Assembly: GCF_002006355.2 (NCBI RefSeq)
Contig: NZ_CP096980.1
Location: 2,976,001-3,040,000 of the forward strand
DNA: 64,000 nt
Direction: 5' to 3'
Origin: Clostridium felsineum DSM 794
GTDB taxonomy: Bacteria; Bacillota; Clostridia; Clostridiales; Clostridiaceae
In this document: in pieces, positions 9,670 to 17,386 of the stretch
Position numbering within the stretch: the first letter of the stretch is position 1
Layout of the letters: each line of letters opens with the position of its first letter
The notes under the pieces: generated by a model
What the model saw: the letters and a program-made list of their open reading frames with translations, nothing else
Told to the model about the DNA's origin: nothing
Database searches by the model: none
Translations under genes and position numbers: made by a program

Positions 9670-12234
9670 CTATTTCATTGTTTTATATTCGTGCTCCACA
9701 ATACCTATCGCTTGAGTAAACTTATTAACAAATTTTTTAAAGGTACTAATATTAATTTTCTGCCTATTAATCTTAATATTAATTGATTTTTCTATACTAC
9801 TTATCCACATAAATATATCAAATTTAAAAGAACTACTAATTTCTTCTGCTTCTTGTAAACTAAAAATAGTAACTACCTTATCAATTTGAATGTTATTATT
9901 TATTCTACTAATATCTATTTTGTTATTTTCTTTTCCTAACAAATTCACCCTATTGATCAAATCCTCTAAACTTACAAAATCTTTGATATTTAAATATTCC
10001 ATATTTAATGCATTGCCTTTCTTGTTTAATAAATTAATACCAATTGGCTCATTTCCACAAATATTTCCCAATAATTGAGCATATATTGAAAATATAATAT
10101 TGGATACTTTCTCTGTATCACTATTGTAAAAGTAAGGATACTTCTTCAAACTAATATTTAATAACTCAAATCTTTCTTCACTTTTTAAATCGCTACTATA
10201 ATTCATAAATGAATTAGGTAACTTATTACCTAATAACTTGATTACCTTGTTTTTACTTTCTATTGAATCAACTATTAATTTAGTTAATTCTCTAATAGTA
10301 TCAGCTTCAAATATATCCGTAACCGAAACACAATCTTCATATAATTCATCTAATTTTGTAGTCATAACAATTAATAGATTAGAACTTCCGCCTCTATCAA
10401 AAAAATTATCATCAATTCCTATATCATCACTCATTAATGTTTCTTTCCATATTCTTAAGAGATTACTTTGAACTTCATCATATAAATTCTTTTCAACCTT
10501 TACGCTTTTATTTTTTGTTAAAAATTCATCAATTTTATTTAATATATCACTATATTGTCCATCTAAGTAATTTTGTTGTATCTTTAATCTTTGTAATTTA
10601 CCACTATCAGTCTTTTCCAATTTTGGTATTGGAATCACCTTACCTACATATAGTCCGAGCTTATTACTAATATAAGATTTAATTTTTTTAGCTAATACTA
10701 GGAATTCCTTTATACCTGCATTTATATCATATTTTACAAAAATATAAATTTCATCGGTTTGTAAATTTTTATTAAATACACCACAAGCAGCAGTATTACC
10801 TGATAAACTTGAATCAGCTTTTTCTGCTATACGCTCAATATCATATGGATAATAATTTTGTCCATTAATAAATATAATTTCTTTTGCTCTACCAGTAATA
10901 ATAATTTCATCTTTATCTCTAAAACATAAATCACCTGTTATAAACCAACCATCCTCTAAAAAGGACGACTTAGTCGCTTGTTCATTATTATAATAACTAC
11001 TAATAACATTTGTTCCCCTAACTTGAAGGTCTCCTACCTGAAAATCTTCAAGAACATTGTTATTCTTGTCACATACTCTTATTTCGCAATTATCAATTGG
11101 ATATCCAACACCAACTAATGCTATACTATTATCAACTTTATCAGAAGTTTGTATTTCGACTTTCTTTCCATATATAAGCTTTTCCCTATTAACCTCATAT
11201 AATTTTAATCCCTCTCCAACTTTTGGTATTGATATTACTGAAGTAGATTCCGAACAACCATATGCAGGGTACATAACATTTTGCTTAAGTCCATATTTTT
11301 TTAATTTGCTTAAAAACAATTTACATAGCTCAACATTAATAGGTTCAGCACCGTTAAAAACAATTCTAATATTAGAAAGATTCCAATTTCTACCAATGGA
11401 TTCATTATTCGCATTTAAAAAATGTTTAAATCCAAAATTAGGTGAATATATCATAGATACTTTATGTTCACTTGCTTTATCTATCCATAATACAGGATTG
11501 TTAACAAATAATTTTTTAGACATTATGTATTGACTAATTCCCATTAAAGTACTAACCAAATGTACAGAAACCAATCCTAAATTATGACTTAAAGGAGCCC
11601 AATTAAGTGTAGCATCATTACTTGTTATTTCTTCACGTTTAGCCAATGCATTTACATGTGTATACAAAGAGTTATATTTAATAGGAATTCCTTTGGGTAT
11701 ACCGGTTGATCCTGATGAGAATTGAATAAGCGCTATACGATCCTCTTTCATAGAATTGTTTAATTCACAATCACTGCCATTGTCCTCATATTCATCAAGT
11801 ATATTTAAGCTAATAAATTTATCAGTCATCTCATTTAAATACACTGAATTTTCAGAATCAATATAAGTTCTTAATACTTCCATATTATCTTCATCACTCA
11901 GATAGTATGCTTTATCTAAAACACTCCATATTCTAAAAACTTTAATATTATTTTCATCATTTTCACCAATATCTAATGGAACTGCTGTAATTCCTCCAAG
12001 TTGGCAAGCCCAAAATATGTAAATACCTTTTTCTATATCTTCTATTTGATATAAAATTTCATTTCCTTGCACTACCCCTTTTTCTCTAAAAACTCTTAAG
12101 TACCTACAAGCATTTTTATATATTTTATTATATGATATGAACTCTTCTATAGTATCTGATTTTATTATTGTTACACCCTTATTACTATTAGCTGCATTAT
12201 CAAGGAAACATTCAATTAAATCTTTATCCTTCAT
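9670..12234 (-). CDS. Acyl-AMP ligase fused to carrier protein (loading module)
   Basis: The 854-residue protein starts with an adenylate-forming ligase (about 1-565): FSSGSTGIPKG near 170, DGWFITGD near 430 and KTDSGKLQR near 555. It belongs to the acyl-AMP ligase type that loads starter acids in PKS/NRPS lines rather than to amino-acid A domains. A carrier domain follows with serine S618 (GGSSN; the usual Asp or His before it is Ser). The last 165 residues resemble only the C-terminal part of a condensation domain; no HHxxxDG is present, so that part should be inactive or structural. The substrate cannot be read from sequence; a fatty or aromatic acid is possible. ATG overlaps the 3' end of the thioesterase gene by 11 bp, which suggests translational coupling. 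Confidence 0.85.
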   Translation of the reverse strand: MKDKDLIECFLDNAANSNKGVTIIKSDTIEEFISYNKIYKNACRYLRVFREKGVVQGNEILYQIEDIEKGIYIFWACQLGGITAVPLDIGENDENNIKVFRIWSVLDKAYYLSDEDNMEVLRTYIDSENSVYLNEMTDKFISLNILDEYEDNGSDCELNNSMKEDRIALIQFSSGSTGIPKGIPIKYNSLYTHVNALAKREEITSNDATLNWAPLSHNLGLVSVHLVSTLMGISQYIMSKKLFVNNPVLWIDKASEHKVSMIYSPNFGFKHFLNANNESIGRNWNLSNIRIVFNGAEPINVELCKLFLSKLKKYGLKQNVMYPAYGCSESTSVISIPKVGEGLKLYEVNREKLIYGKKVEIQTSDKVDNSIALVGVGYPIDNCEIRVCDKNNNVLEDFQVGDLQVRGTNVISSYYNNEQATKSSFLEDGWFITGDLCFRDKDEIIITGRAKEIIFINGQNYYPYDIERIAEKADSSLSGNTAACGVFNKNLQTDEIYIFVKYDINAGIKEFLVLAKKIKSYISNKLGLYVGKVIPIPKLEKTDSGKLQRLKIQQNYLDGQYSDILNKIDEFLTKNKSVKVEKNLYDEVQSNLLRIWKETLMSDDIGIDDNFFDRGGSSNLLIVMTTKLDELYEDCVSVTDIFEADTIRELTKLIVDSIESKNKVIKLLGNKLPNSFMNYSSDLKSEERFELLNISLKKYPYFYNSDTEKVSNIIFSIYAQLLGNICGNEPIGINLLNKKGNALNMEYLNIKDFVSLEDLINRVNLLGKENNKIDISRINNNIQIDKVVTIFSLQEAEEISSSFKFDIFMWISSIEKSINIKINRQKINISTFKKFVNKFTQAIGIVEHEYKTMK

Positions 12235-12973
12235 AATTTACCCCCATACTTTTATTATTTAAATTTATAAGTATTTTCTTTAAAACTTTCATAACTTCTT
12301 TTTCATCTTCTTCAATAAAGAAGTGTCCTCCTTCAAAGTTATAAAAATTACAACTTCCATAAGTACAAGATTTCCAAGCATAGAGCTCTTCATTTGTAAT
12401 ATTGTCTTTTATCCCATTAAAAATACTAATATCACATTCCATTTTAAAATTATCCTTGTCGCATACATACTCCTCTATAAGTTCAAAATCTGTTCTCAAA
12501 ATATGAAGAAAAATTTCACCATATCTTTTATCTTCTAAAATTTCCCTCTTAGCACCTCCAAACCTTAAAACCTCTTCTACAAATTCTTCATCACTTAAAT
12601 TGCTTACTTTTACATCATTTGTCCCATAATAAGGTGCTCCATTAGCTGAAAATATAATATGCTCTGGCTTTTCAACACTTGAATTATAAATTCTTTTACA
12701 TATTTCGTATGTAATCCAACTTCCCATGCTATGTCCAAATATAATATATCTTTTATTTTCTTCACTTTCCAATACTTGTTTTATAAATTCATAACTTTCA
12801 TCTGCCATTTCTTGAAAGTTATTGTATGGTTTGCTCATTAATCTTTCACCCCTACCAGCTAACTGGACAGGTATAATGTCAACCATTTCTTTTAAATAAT
12901 TATTCCAACTTAAATATGATTTCGCAGATCCACCTGCATACGGTAAACAAAACATTTTGATTTTTTTATTCAT
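12224..12973 (-). CDS. Type II thioesterase
   Basis: This 249-residue alpha/beta hydrolase matches the external thioesterases of PKS/NRPS systems (GrsT/SrfAD type). It shows PYAGGSA at 11-17, the oxyanion region QLAGRGER near 37-44, nucleophile elbow GHSMG with S82, and the C-terminal catalytic His in GGHFF. Such enzymes remove stalled or wrong acyl groups from carrier domains. No thioesterase domain is seen in the large synthases inside the window, so release may depend on this protein or on a domain left of the window. It is the first gene of the leftward operon; AGGAG lies 7 bp before ATG. The long divergent intergenic region upstream should contain the operon promoter. Confidence 0.9.
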   Translation of the reverse strand: MNKKIKMFCLPYAGGSAKSYLSWNNYLKEMVDIIPVQLAGRGERLMSKPYNNFQEMADESYEFIKQVLESEENKRYIIFGHSMGSWITYEICKRIYNSSVEKPEHIIFSANGAPYYGTNDVKVSNLSDEEFVEEVLRFGGAKREILEDKRYGEIFLHILRTDFELIEEYVCDKDNFKMECDISIFNGIKDNITNEELYAWKSCTYGSCNFYNFEGGHFFIEEDEKEVMKVLKKILINLNNKSMGVNYEG

Positions 12974-13287
12974 AATTTTCTCCTCACCTTAATTGTTCAA
13001 TAAATATTTTACTATACTACTTTGTGAACATTATCCTAATACATATAATAAATTACCATTGATTCTAATATTTATATTACGACAATTATAATCTATTTAT
13101 TACTTATCGTTGAATTTTATATAATAATTTGTAGTAATTTAAATACAAGTAATTACTTTTTGTATTTTTTTAATTACTTTAATTTAAAGCAATAATGTAA
13201 TAACAATATTTTTTTATATTGCATAATAAACACTTTAATGTAAAAAATGTAGCATTAGTTCGTATTTTTTACAATTAAATGCCTATA

Positions 13288-13347
13288 ATATAGCAAATAT
13301 TTATATTTCAGAAAACTCAGCAAATGCATTTATTGAGTTTTTTGAAA
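13288..13347. repeat. Hairpin element A, related to element B at 13634-13719
   Basis: The segment starts with ATATAGCAAA, continues through TTTCAGAAAACTCA and forms a long inverted repeat: TTTCA-G-AAAACTCA at 13306-13319 pairs with TGAGTTTT-T-TGAAA at 13334-13347 over a 14-base loop. The only imperfect pair is a G-T wobble. There is no strong T run on either side, so it is not a clear terminator. Confidence 0.5.
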
Positions 13348-13633
13348 TAATTTGTTATAATATACATTATATTTTATATTTATTATTATAATACTATAAA
13401 AAATTCATTATACTAATTATCCTAAATCAGTAAAAATTCTAAAATTTTTATAAATATTTAAGTAATAAAAAAACACATGACAAAAAAAGTAATAAAAAAT
13501 TACTTTTCAAAATAATAAATTTTATAAAAGCCTTAAATTTGAAGCATAAATATAGCATTAGTTTTTAAAAGATATACTATTATAATAGTTTTTTAGCAAA
13601 GTGGAAATCCCCATAAACTTATTTCTTATCGAA

Positions 13634-13719
13634 ATATAGCAAAAATACTATTGGGATATATTTAATTTCAGAAAGCTTATTTAGATTAAAGTTATCAATA
13701 CACTTTAATCTTGAAAGCT
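13634..13719. repeat. Hairpin element B, related to element A
   Basis: Like element A this begins ATATAGCAAA and contains TTTCAGAAAGCT before an inverted repeat. The inner arms AGATTAAAGT (13683-13692) and ACTTTAATCT (13702-13711) are perfect with a 9-base loop; outer arms AGCTT (13674-13678) and AAGCT (13715-13719) extend the structure. The shared leading motifs suggest two copies of one regulatory element, but direction of transcription is unknown. Confidence 0.45.
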
Positions 13720-13798
13720 ATAATAATTGGAATTCTATGAAAAGATCTTTGGGTAATTGGCCCAAAAATTATACTTAAATTTGGTTAAGAATAATGAA

Positions 13799-13817
13799 TG
13801 AATCATAATTTGATTCA
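13799..13817. promoter_or_regulatory. Candidate operator palindrome
   Basis: TGAATCA and TGATTCA are perfect inverted arms around TAATT, about 280 bp before the LytTR gene. The TGAAT/ATTCA half-sites resemble those at 14991-15002 and 19674-19685. Size and symmetry suit a dimeric regulator, but no regulator can be assigned from sequence. Confidence 0.3.
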
Positions 13818-14097
13818 CTGTATAATCACTTTATGAGCTACAATAAATTCCTGTGTGGCATTAATTTACTTTATAGGCAACTCTTATACTAAATGTATCC
13901 TTACTCTATAAAACATCATGTGTTGTATAGCTAATTAACAAGTAAAATAAGACAGTAGTTAGATTATCAATTAAAATGACATATGTATAGTTTATTGAAT
14001 TAATTAATATAGTCTTATAATAATAATAGTAAAAAATCTTTAAGAAAGGACATGTATAATGAATTTTTGCTATCTGTTCGTTATACAAGGTGATGAT

Positions 14098-14832
14098 ATG
14101 TTAAAAATAGCCATATGTGATGATAATGAGTGTTTTTGTATACAACTAGAAAACATTCTCGAAGATATATCTGATAAATATAACTTTGAGTTTGATATTT
14201 ATACCTTTAATTCTGGAAAAGCCTTTTATGAAAAAATCAAAAATAATTTTATTTTTGATTTGATATTTTTGAATGTGGAATTGAAAAATTTAAATGGTTT
14301 GCAAATTGGCAGACTTATACGTAATAAATTCAGTTCTACTTTTGTACATATAGTTTACTTATCTGTAAAAAAAGATTACGCATTACAACTTTTCAAGTTA
14401 CAACCTTTAGATTTTCTAGTCAAACCAATTAAATATGATGATATATTTTATGTCATAAAAACAATTAATAGCATAATCAAAACAAGTCATAAACCTACAT
14501 TTGATTATAAAATTGGAACTTTATTATTTAGAGTTCCACTTAATGATATTATATACTTTGAAAGTATAAACAGAAAAGTCAATATGATTACTTATAATAA
14601 TACCGTTTCCTTTTATAGTACCTTAAACAAAGTTCATGAGAAACTTGATAAAATTTTTTTTATATCAATTCATAAATCTTATATAATTAATTATAATCAT
14701 ATAAAAGAAATTCGATACACACAGGTAGTTATGTCAAATAATTTGATTCTTCCTATCAGTCAATCCAAAAGAAGTCAAGTACGCTCTATGATTATGGCAA
14801 ACAAAAAGGATGAAGAATTATATATATTATAA
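14098..14832 (+). CDS. LytTR-family response regulator with degenerate receiver
   Basis: A 244-residue AgrA/LytR-type regulator: receiver domain (about 1-120), then LytTR DNA-binding domain (about 140-240). The receiver keeps the acidic pocket (CDDNE at 7-11) and the conserved Lys in LVKP, but the phospho-acceptor position is Asn (FLNVEL, N59) where the family has Asp. It therefore probably does not respond to phosphorylation in the usual way. No histidine kinase gene is nearby. An in-frame ATG exists at 14059, but ATG at 14098 is chosen because the receiver fold begins there and AAGGTGAT lies just upstream. Placed between the synthase operon and acc genes, it is the likely cluster activator (inference from position). 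Confidence 0.85.
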   Translation: MLKIAICDDNECFCIQLENILEDISDKYNFEFDIYTFNSGKAFYEKIKNNFIFDLIFLNVELKNLNGLQIGRLIRNKFSSTFVHIVYLSVKKDYALQLFKLQPLDFLVKPIKYDDIFYVIKTINSIIKTSHKPTFDYKIGTLLFRVPLNDIIYFESINRKVNMITYNNTVSFYSTLNKVHEKLDKIFFISIHKSYIINYNHIKEIRYTQVVMSNNLILPISQSKRSQVRSMIMANKKDEELYIL

Positions 14833-14871
14833 CTATATACCGGTCTTATTCATTAATTATAAATTACCTAA

Positions 14872-14913
14872 TTTTCACTCTTGTAATAAATAAATTCGTT
14901 GCAAGAGTGAAAA
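14872..14913 (+). terminator. Possible terminator after the LytTR gene
   Basis: TTTTCACTCTTG (14872-14883) and CAAGAGTGAAAA (14902-14913) are perfect 12-bp arms with an 18-base loop, about 40 bp after the LytTR stop. The following T run is weak, so it could also be a regulatory hairpin. Confidence 0.45.
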
Positions 14914-14990
14914 ATTTATTCTACTTAAAATTACCCCATTTGCTTTAAAATCCTTAATACTAGGATATCAAAGTTATGCAAATATGTCAA

Positions 14991-15002
14991 TGAATAAATT
15001 CA
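14991..15002. promoter_or_regulatory. TGAATAAATTCA motif upstream of the acc operon
   Basis: Identical to 19674-19685 upstream of the TetR gene and followed by ATCATTCAT. It is about 310 bp before the accD start and 160 bp after the LytTR stop. It is a candidate site for either cluster regulator. Confidence 0.3.
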
Positions 15003-15311
15003 ATCATTCATGATTTCATTAGTTTAAATTTATACATAAAAATATCTTTATTTCAACATATTTAAATATTTACATATATATGTGTGATAGACTGTACTTA
15101 ATTAGCTATTTAAAGACAACATATTGTAGATGATGATGTCATATTTGCATCCTAATGAACATCTACTGTTATTACAAATCCAGCTTCAAAAAAAGAATAA
15201 AACAGTTATCTTCTAATAGTTTTTCAAAATTTATAATATTACTATTTTGTAAAATCTAGTAGTTTAACATGTAAAATATGTAGACCGCGTTAGGAAGGAG
15301 GTGGATATTTT

Positions 15312-16079
15312 TTGTTTATAAAATGTCCAAAATGCGGATTTGTACAAGAAAAAAACAAATTGGCTAAATATTATTATGTATGTTCTAAATGTAATTTCTA
15401 TCAATCAATTGATATTAACTCAAGAATTGATATGATTACTGATAAAAATACATTTCATGAACTAGATAATGAATTTACAATTAGTGATCCTTTAAACTTT
15501 GATGGATATAAGGAAAAACTTCATTGTACTATAAAAAAAACAAAACTAAATGACGCTGTAGTTGTAGGTGAATCCTATATAAACGGTATAAAAATTTGCT
15601 TAGGAATATTAGATTCTAGCTTTATGATGGCAACTATTGGAGCTGTTGTTGGTGAAAAAATTGCTAGATTATTTGATTATGCTAATGAGAAAAATTTACC
15701 CGTTATTATATTTTGCACATCAGGAGGCGCACGATTACAAGAAGGTCTAATTTCTTTCGTTCAATTTTTAAAGGTAAGCTGCGCATTATCCAACTTTAGC
15801 AAAAATGGAGGTTTGTACATTAGTGTACTAACTAATCCAACCTTTGGTGGTGTAAGTGCAAGTTTTGGTTTCTCAGGAGATATAGTACTTGCAGAGCCAA
15901 ATGCTAATATTGGTTTTGCCGGTAAACGTGTTGTAGAACAAATTATAAAAGAAAAAATACCTGATAATTTTCAAACATCAGAATACTTAATAGATAACGG
16001 ATTTATTGATGCAATTGTACCCAGAAAAACTATGAAATCAGTATTAACTAAACTATTAAAGTATCATATTAAACAATAA
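15312..16079 (+). CDS. accD: Acetyl-CoA carboxylase carboxyltransferase subunit beta
   Basis: The 255-residue AccD has the N-terminal zinc ribbon (CPKC at 5-8, CSKC near 25-28) and the crotonase-type carboxyltransferase fold, with CTSGGARLQEG near 135-145 and TNPTFGGVSASFGF near 175-190. With AccA it transfers CO2 from carboxybiotin to acetyl-CoA to make malonyl-CoA in the cytosol. The start is a TTG placed 9 bp after AAGGAGGT; the zinc ribbon begins right at this codon, so it is well supported. It is first in a compact accD-A-B-C operon without fab genes, unlike the usual clostridial fatty-acid cluster. Supply of malonyl-CoA to the neighbouring PKS is inferred from this. Confidence 0.95.
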   Translation: MFIKCPKCGFVQEKNKLAKYYYVCSKCNFYQSIDINSRIDMITDKNTFHELDNEFTISDPLNFDGYKEKLHCTIKKTKLNDAVVVGESYINGIKICLGILDSSFMMATIGAVVGEKIARLFDYANEKNLPVIIFCTSGGARLQEGLISFVQFLKVSCALSNFSKNGGLYISVLTNPTFGGVSASFGFSGDIVLAEPNANIGFAGKRVVEQIIKEKIPDNFQTSEYLIDNGFIDAIVPRKTMKSVLTKLLKYHIKQ

Positions 16080-16100
16080 TAATTATGTGGGGAGTAACCA

Positions 16101-16907
16101 ATGGAAGAATTATCAAATGGCAAACATCAAACTATTGATACATGGGATATTGTGTTAAAAGCAAGAAGTGAAAAAAGGTTTAAAAGTCTAGATATCATAA
16201 AGGGTGTATTTGAGGACTTTTTTGAGTTACACGGTGATAGGTGTTTTGGTGATGATAAGTCAATTATAGGTGGACTAGCCTATTTGGATGGATCTCCTGT
16301 TACAATCATTTCTCAACAAAAGGGATATGATATTCAAGATAAAATCGAAAGAAATTATGGAATGACATATCCAGAAGGCTACAAAAAATCATTGAGATTA
16401 ATGAAACAAGCTGAAAAATTTAATCGTCCAATAATTTGTCTTGTAGATACACCTGGAGCATATGCCGGCATAGAAGCTGAAAAAAGAGGTCAAGCTTTAT
16501 GTATAGGCCAAAATTTATATGAAATGTCATTGTTTCATGTTCCTATAATTTCTATTATTGTAGGTGAAGGTGGAAGTGGTGGTGCACTAGGCCTTACACT
16601 GGCAAATAAAATATTTATGCTTGAAAACTCCATATTTTCAGTTGTTTCACCCGAAGGTTGTGCTTCAATACTATGGAAAGACTGTAGTCTTGCACCAAAA
16701 GCTGCAAAACTTCTAAAGCTTACTTCAGATGACACTCTAAAACTAGGAATTATCGATAAAATCATTTACGAAAATGTAGAATTTAAAGTACTATGTGATA
16801 ATATTAAGAATTTACTTATAAAAACTTTAAAAGAATACAAAGAAATGTCACCAGAAGAAATTTATGATGATAGAAATAAAAAGATAAGGAATATTGGCAT
16901 AGTGTAA
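16101..16907 (+). CDS. accA: Acetyl-CoA carboxylase carboxyltransferase subunit alpha
   Basis: The 268-residue AccA is of normal bacterial core length for Firmicutes. Recognisable parts are the N-terminal ARSEKRFKSLDII, ELHGDRCFGDD near 48-58, DTPGAYAGIEAEKRGQA near 117-133 and the GEGGSGGALGL acyl-CoA-binding loop near 156-166. It pairs with AccD as the carboxyltransferase of acetyl-CoA carboxylase. It lies 21 bp after accD behind a GGGGAG ribosome site and 14 bp before accB, so the four subunits should be made from one message in balanced amounts. No key residue appears to be missing. Confidence 0.95.
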   Translation: MEELSNGKHQTIDTWDIVLKARSEKRFKSLDIIKGVFEDFFELHGDRCFGDDKSIIGGLAYLDGSPVTIISQQKGYDIQDKIERNYGMTYPEGYKKSLRLMKQAEKFNRPIICLVDTPGAYAGIEAEKRGQALCIGQNLYEMSLFHVPIISIIVGEGGSGGALGLTLANKIFMLENSIFSVVSPEGCASILWKDCSLAPKAAKLLKLTSDDTLKLGIIDKIIYENVEFKVLCDNIKNLLIKTLKEYKEMSPEEIYDDRNKKIRNIGIV

Positions 16908-16921
16908 AGTGGGGTAATATA

Positions 16922-17386
16922 ATGATAGAAAATTTAGAAGACATTATAAAATTATGTGAACAATCCAAGTTAGGATATTTTAAATATGGCAATGGTAAAG
17001 AACAGATTGTTTTTAGTAAAGCTTCAACTGAGGCAAGTTTAACTGCTGATGATATTATAAAAGATACAGATAGTTATCATATAAATAATACTATTATATC
17101 TGAATCATCTGAAGACTCAATAAATACAATACATGATAATGATACAATTAATATCATGTCGTCTGATTTTGTTGGTGTTGTGACTTATAGTGATTTATTA
17201 ATTAATAAAGAAAAGAATATTGAGGTAAAAAAAGGAGATCTTTTGTGTACTGTTGAAGCAATGAAACTCAGTAATGAAATTTTGGCAAAGGACAATGGTG
17301 TAATCGAAGAAATTTTAGTTAATAATGGTGATATAGTTGAATACGGTCAAGAATTATTTAGAATTAGGGTGAATGTTTGTGATTAA
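16922..17386 (+). CDS. accB: Biotin carboxyl carrier protein
   Basis: The 154-residue BCCP has a short N-terminal helix (about 1-30), an acidic variable linker (about 35-80) and a C-terminal biotinyl domain with the EAMKLSNE motif; K115 is the biotinylation site. It carries carboxybiotin between AccC and the AccA/AccD carboxyltransferase. GTGGGGTAAT provides the ribosome site. The last 14 bp overlap the start of accC, consistent with coupled translation. Order B-C after D-A differs from the accB-fabZ-accC-accD-accA order familiar from Clostridium fatty-acid clusters (established knowledge), supporting a separate, dedicated operon. Confidence 0.94.
   Translation: MIENLEDIIKLCEQSKLGYFKYGNGKEQIVFSKASTEASLTADDIIKDTDSYHINNTIISESSEDSINTIHDNDTINIMSSDFVGVVTYSDLLINKEKNIEVKKGDLLCTVEAMKLSNEILAKDNGVIEEILVNNGDIVEYGQELFRIRVNVCD

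Larger units (their letters stand above)
12974..14097. other. Long divergent intergenic control region of the synthase cluster
   Basis: About 1.1 kb of very A+T-rich DNA lies between the leftward synthase operon and the rightward LytTR gene, with no convincing coding frame. It holds several inverted repeats: 13306-13347 (14-bp arms with one G-T wobble), 13683-13711 (10-bp perfect arms inside a 5-bp outer arm pair), 13748-13766 (TTTGGG/CCCAAA) and 13799-13817 (TGAATCA/TGATTCA). I recognised no known riboswitch. The region probably holds both divergent promoters and regulator sites, but which elements are used is not visible. Confidence 0.6.
14833..15311. other. Intergenic region upstream of the acc operon
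   Basis: Apart from the hairpin at 14872-14913, this 479-bp A+T-rich stretch holds TGAATAAATTCA at 14991-15002, a 12-mer also found upstream of the TetR gene, and a good ribosome site AAGGAGGT at 15295-15302. A clear -35/-10 pair could not be fixed. No coding frame is convincing. Confidence 0.5.

Noticed and set aside
11057..11533. 158-codon open frame on the plus strand
   Set aside because: It lies wholly opposite the acyl-AMP ligase gene, has no ribosome site and encodes no recognisable motif; it is a shadow frame.
12974..14097. Known riboswitch or T-box leader
   Set aside because: No conserved core of any riboswitch class or T-box sequence was recognised; only inverted repeats are supported.
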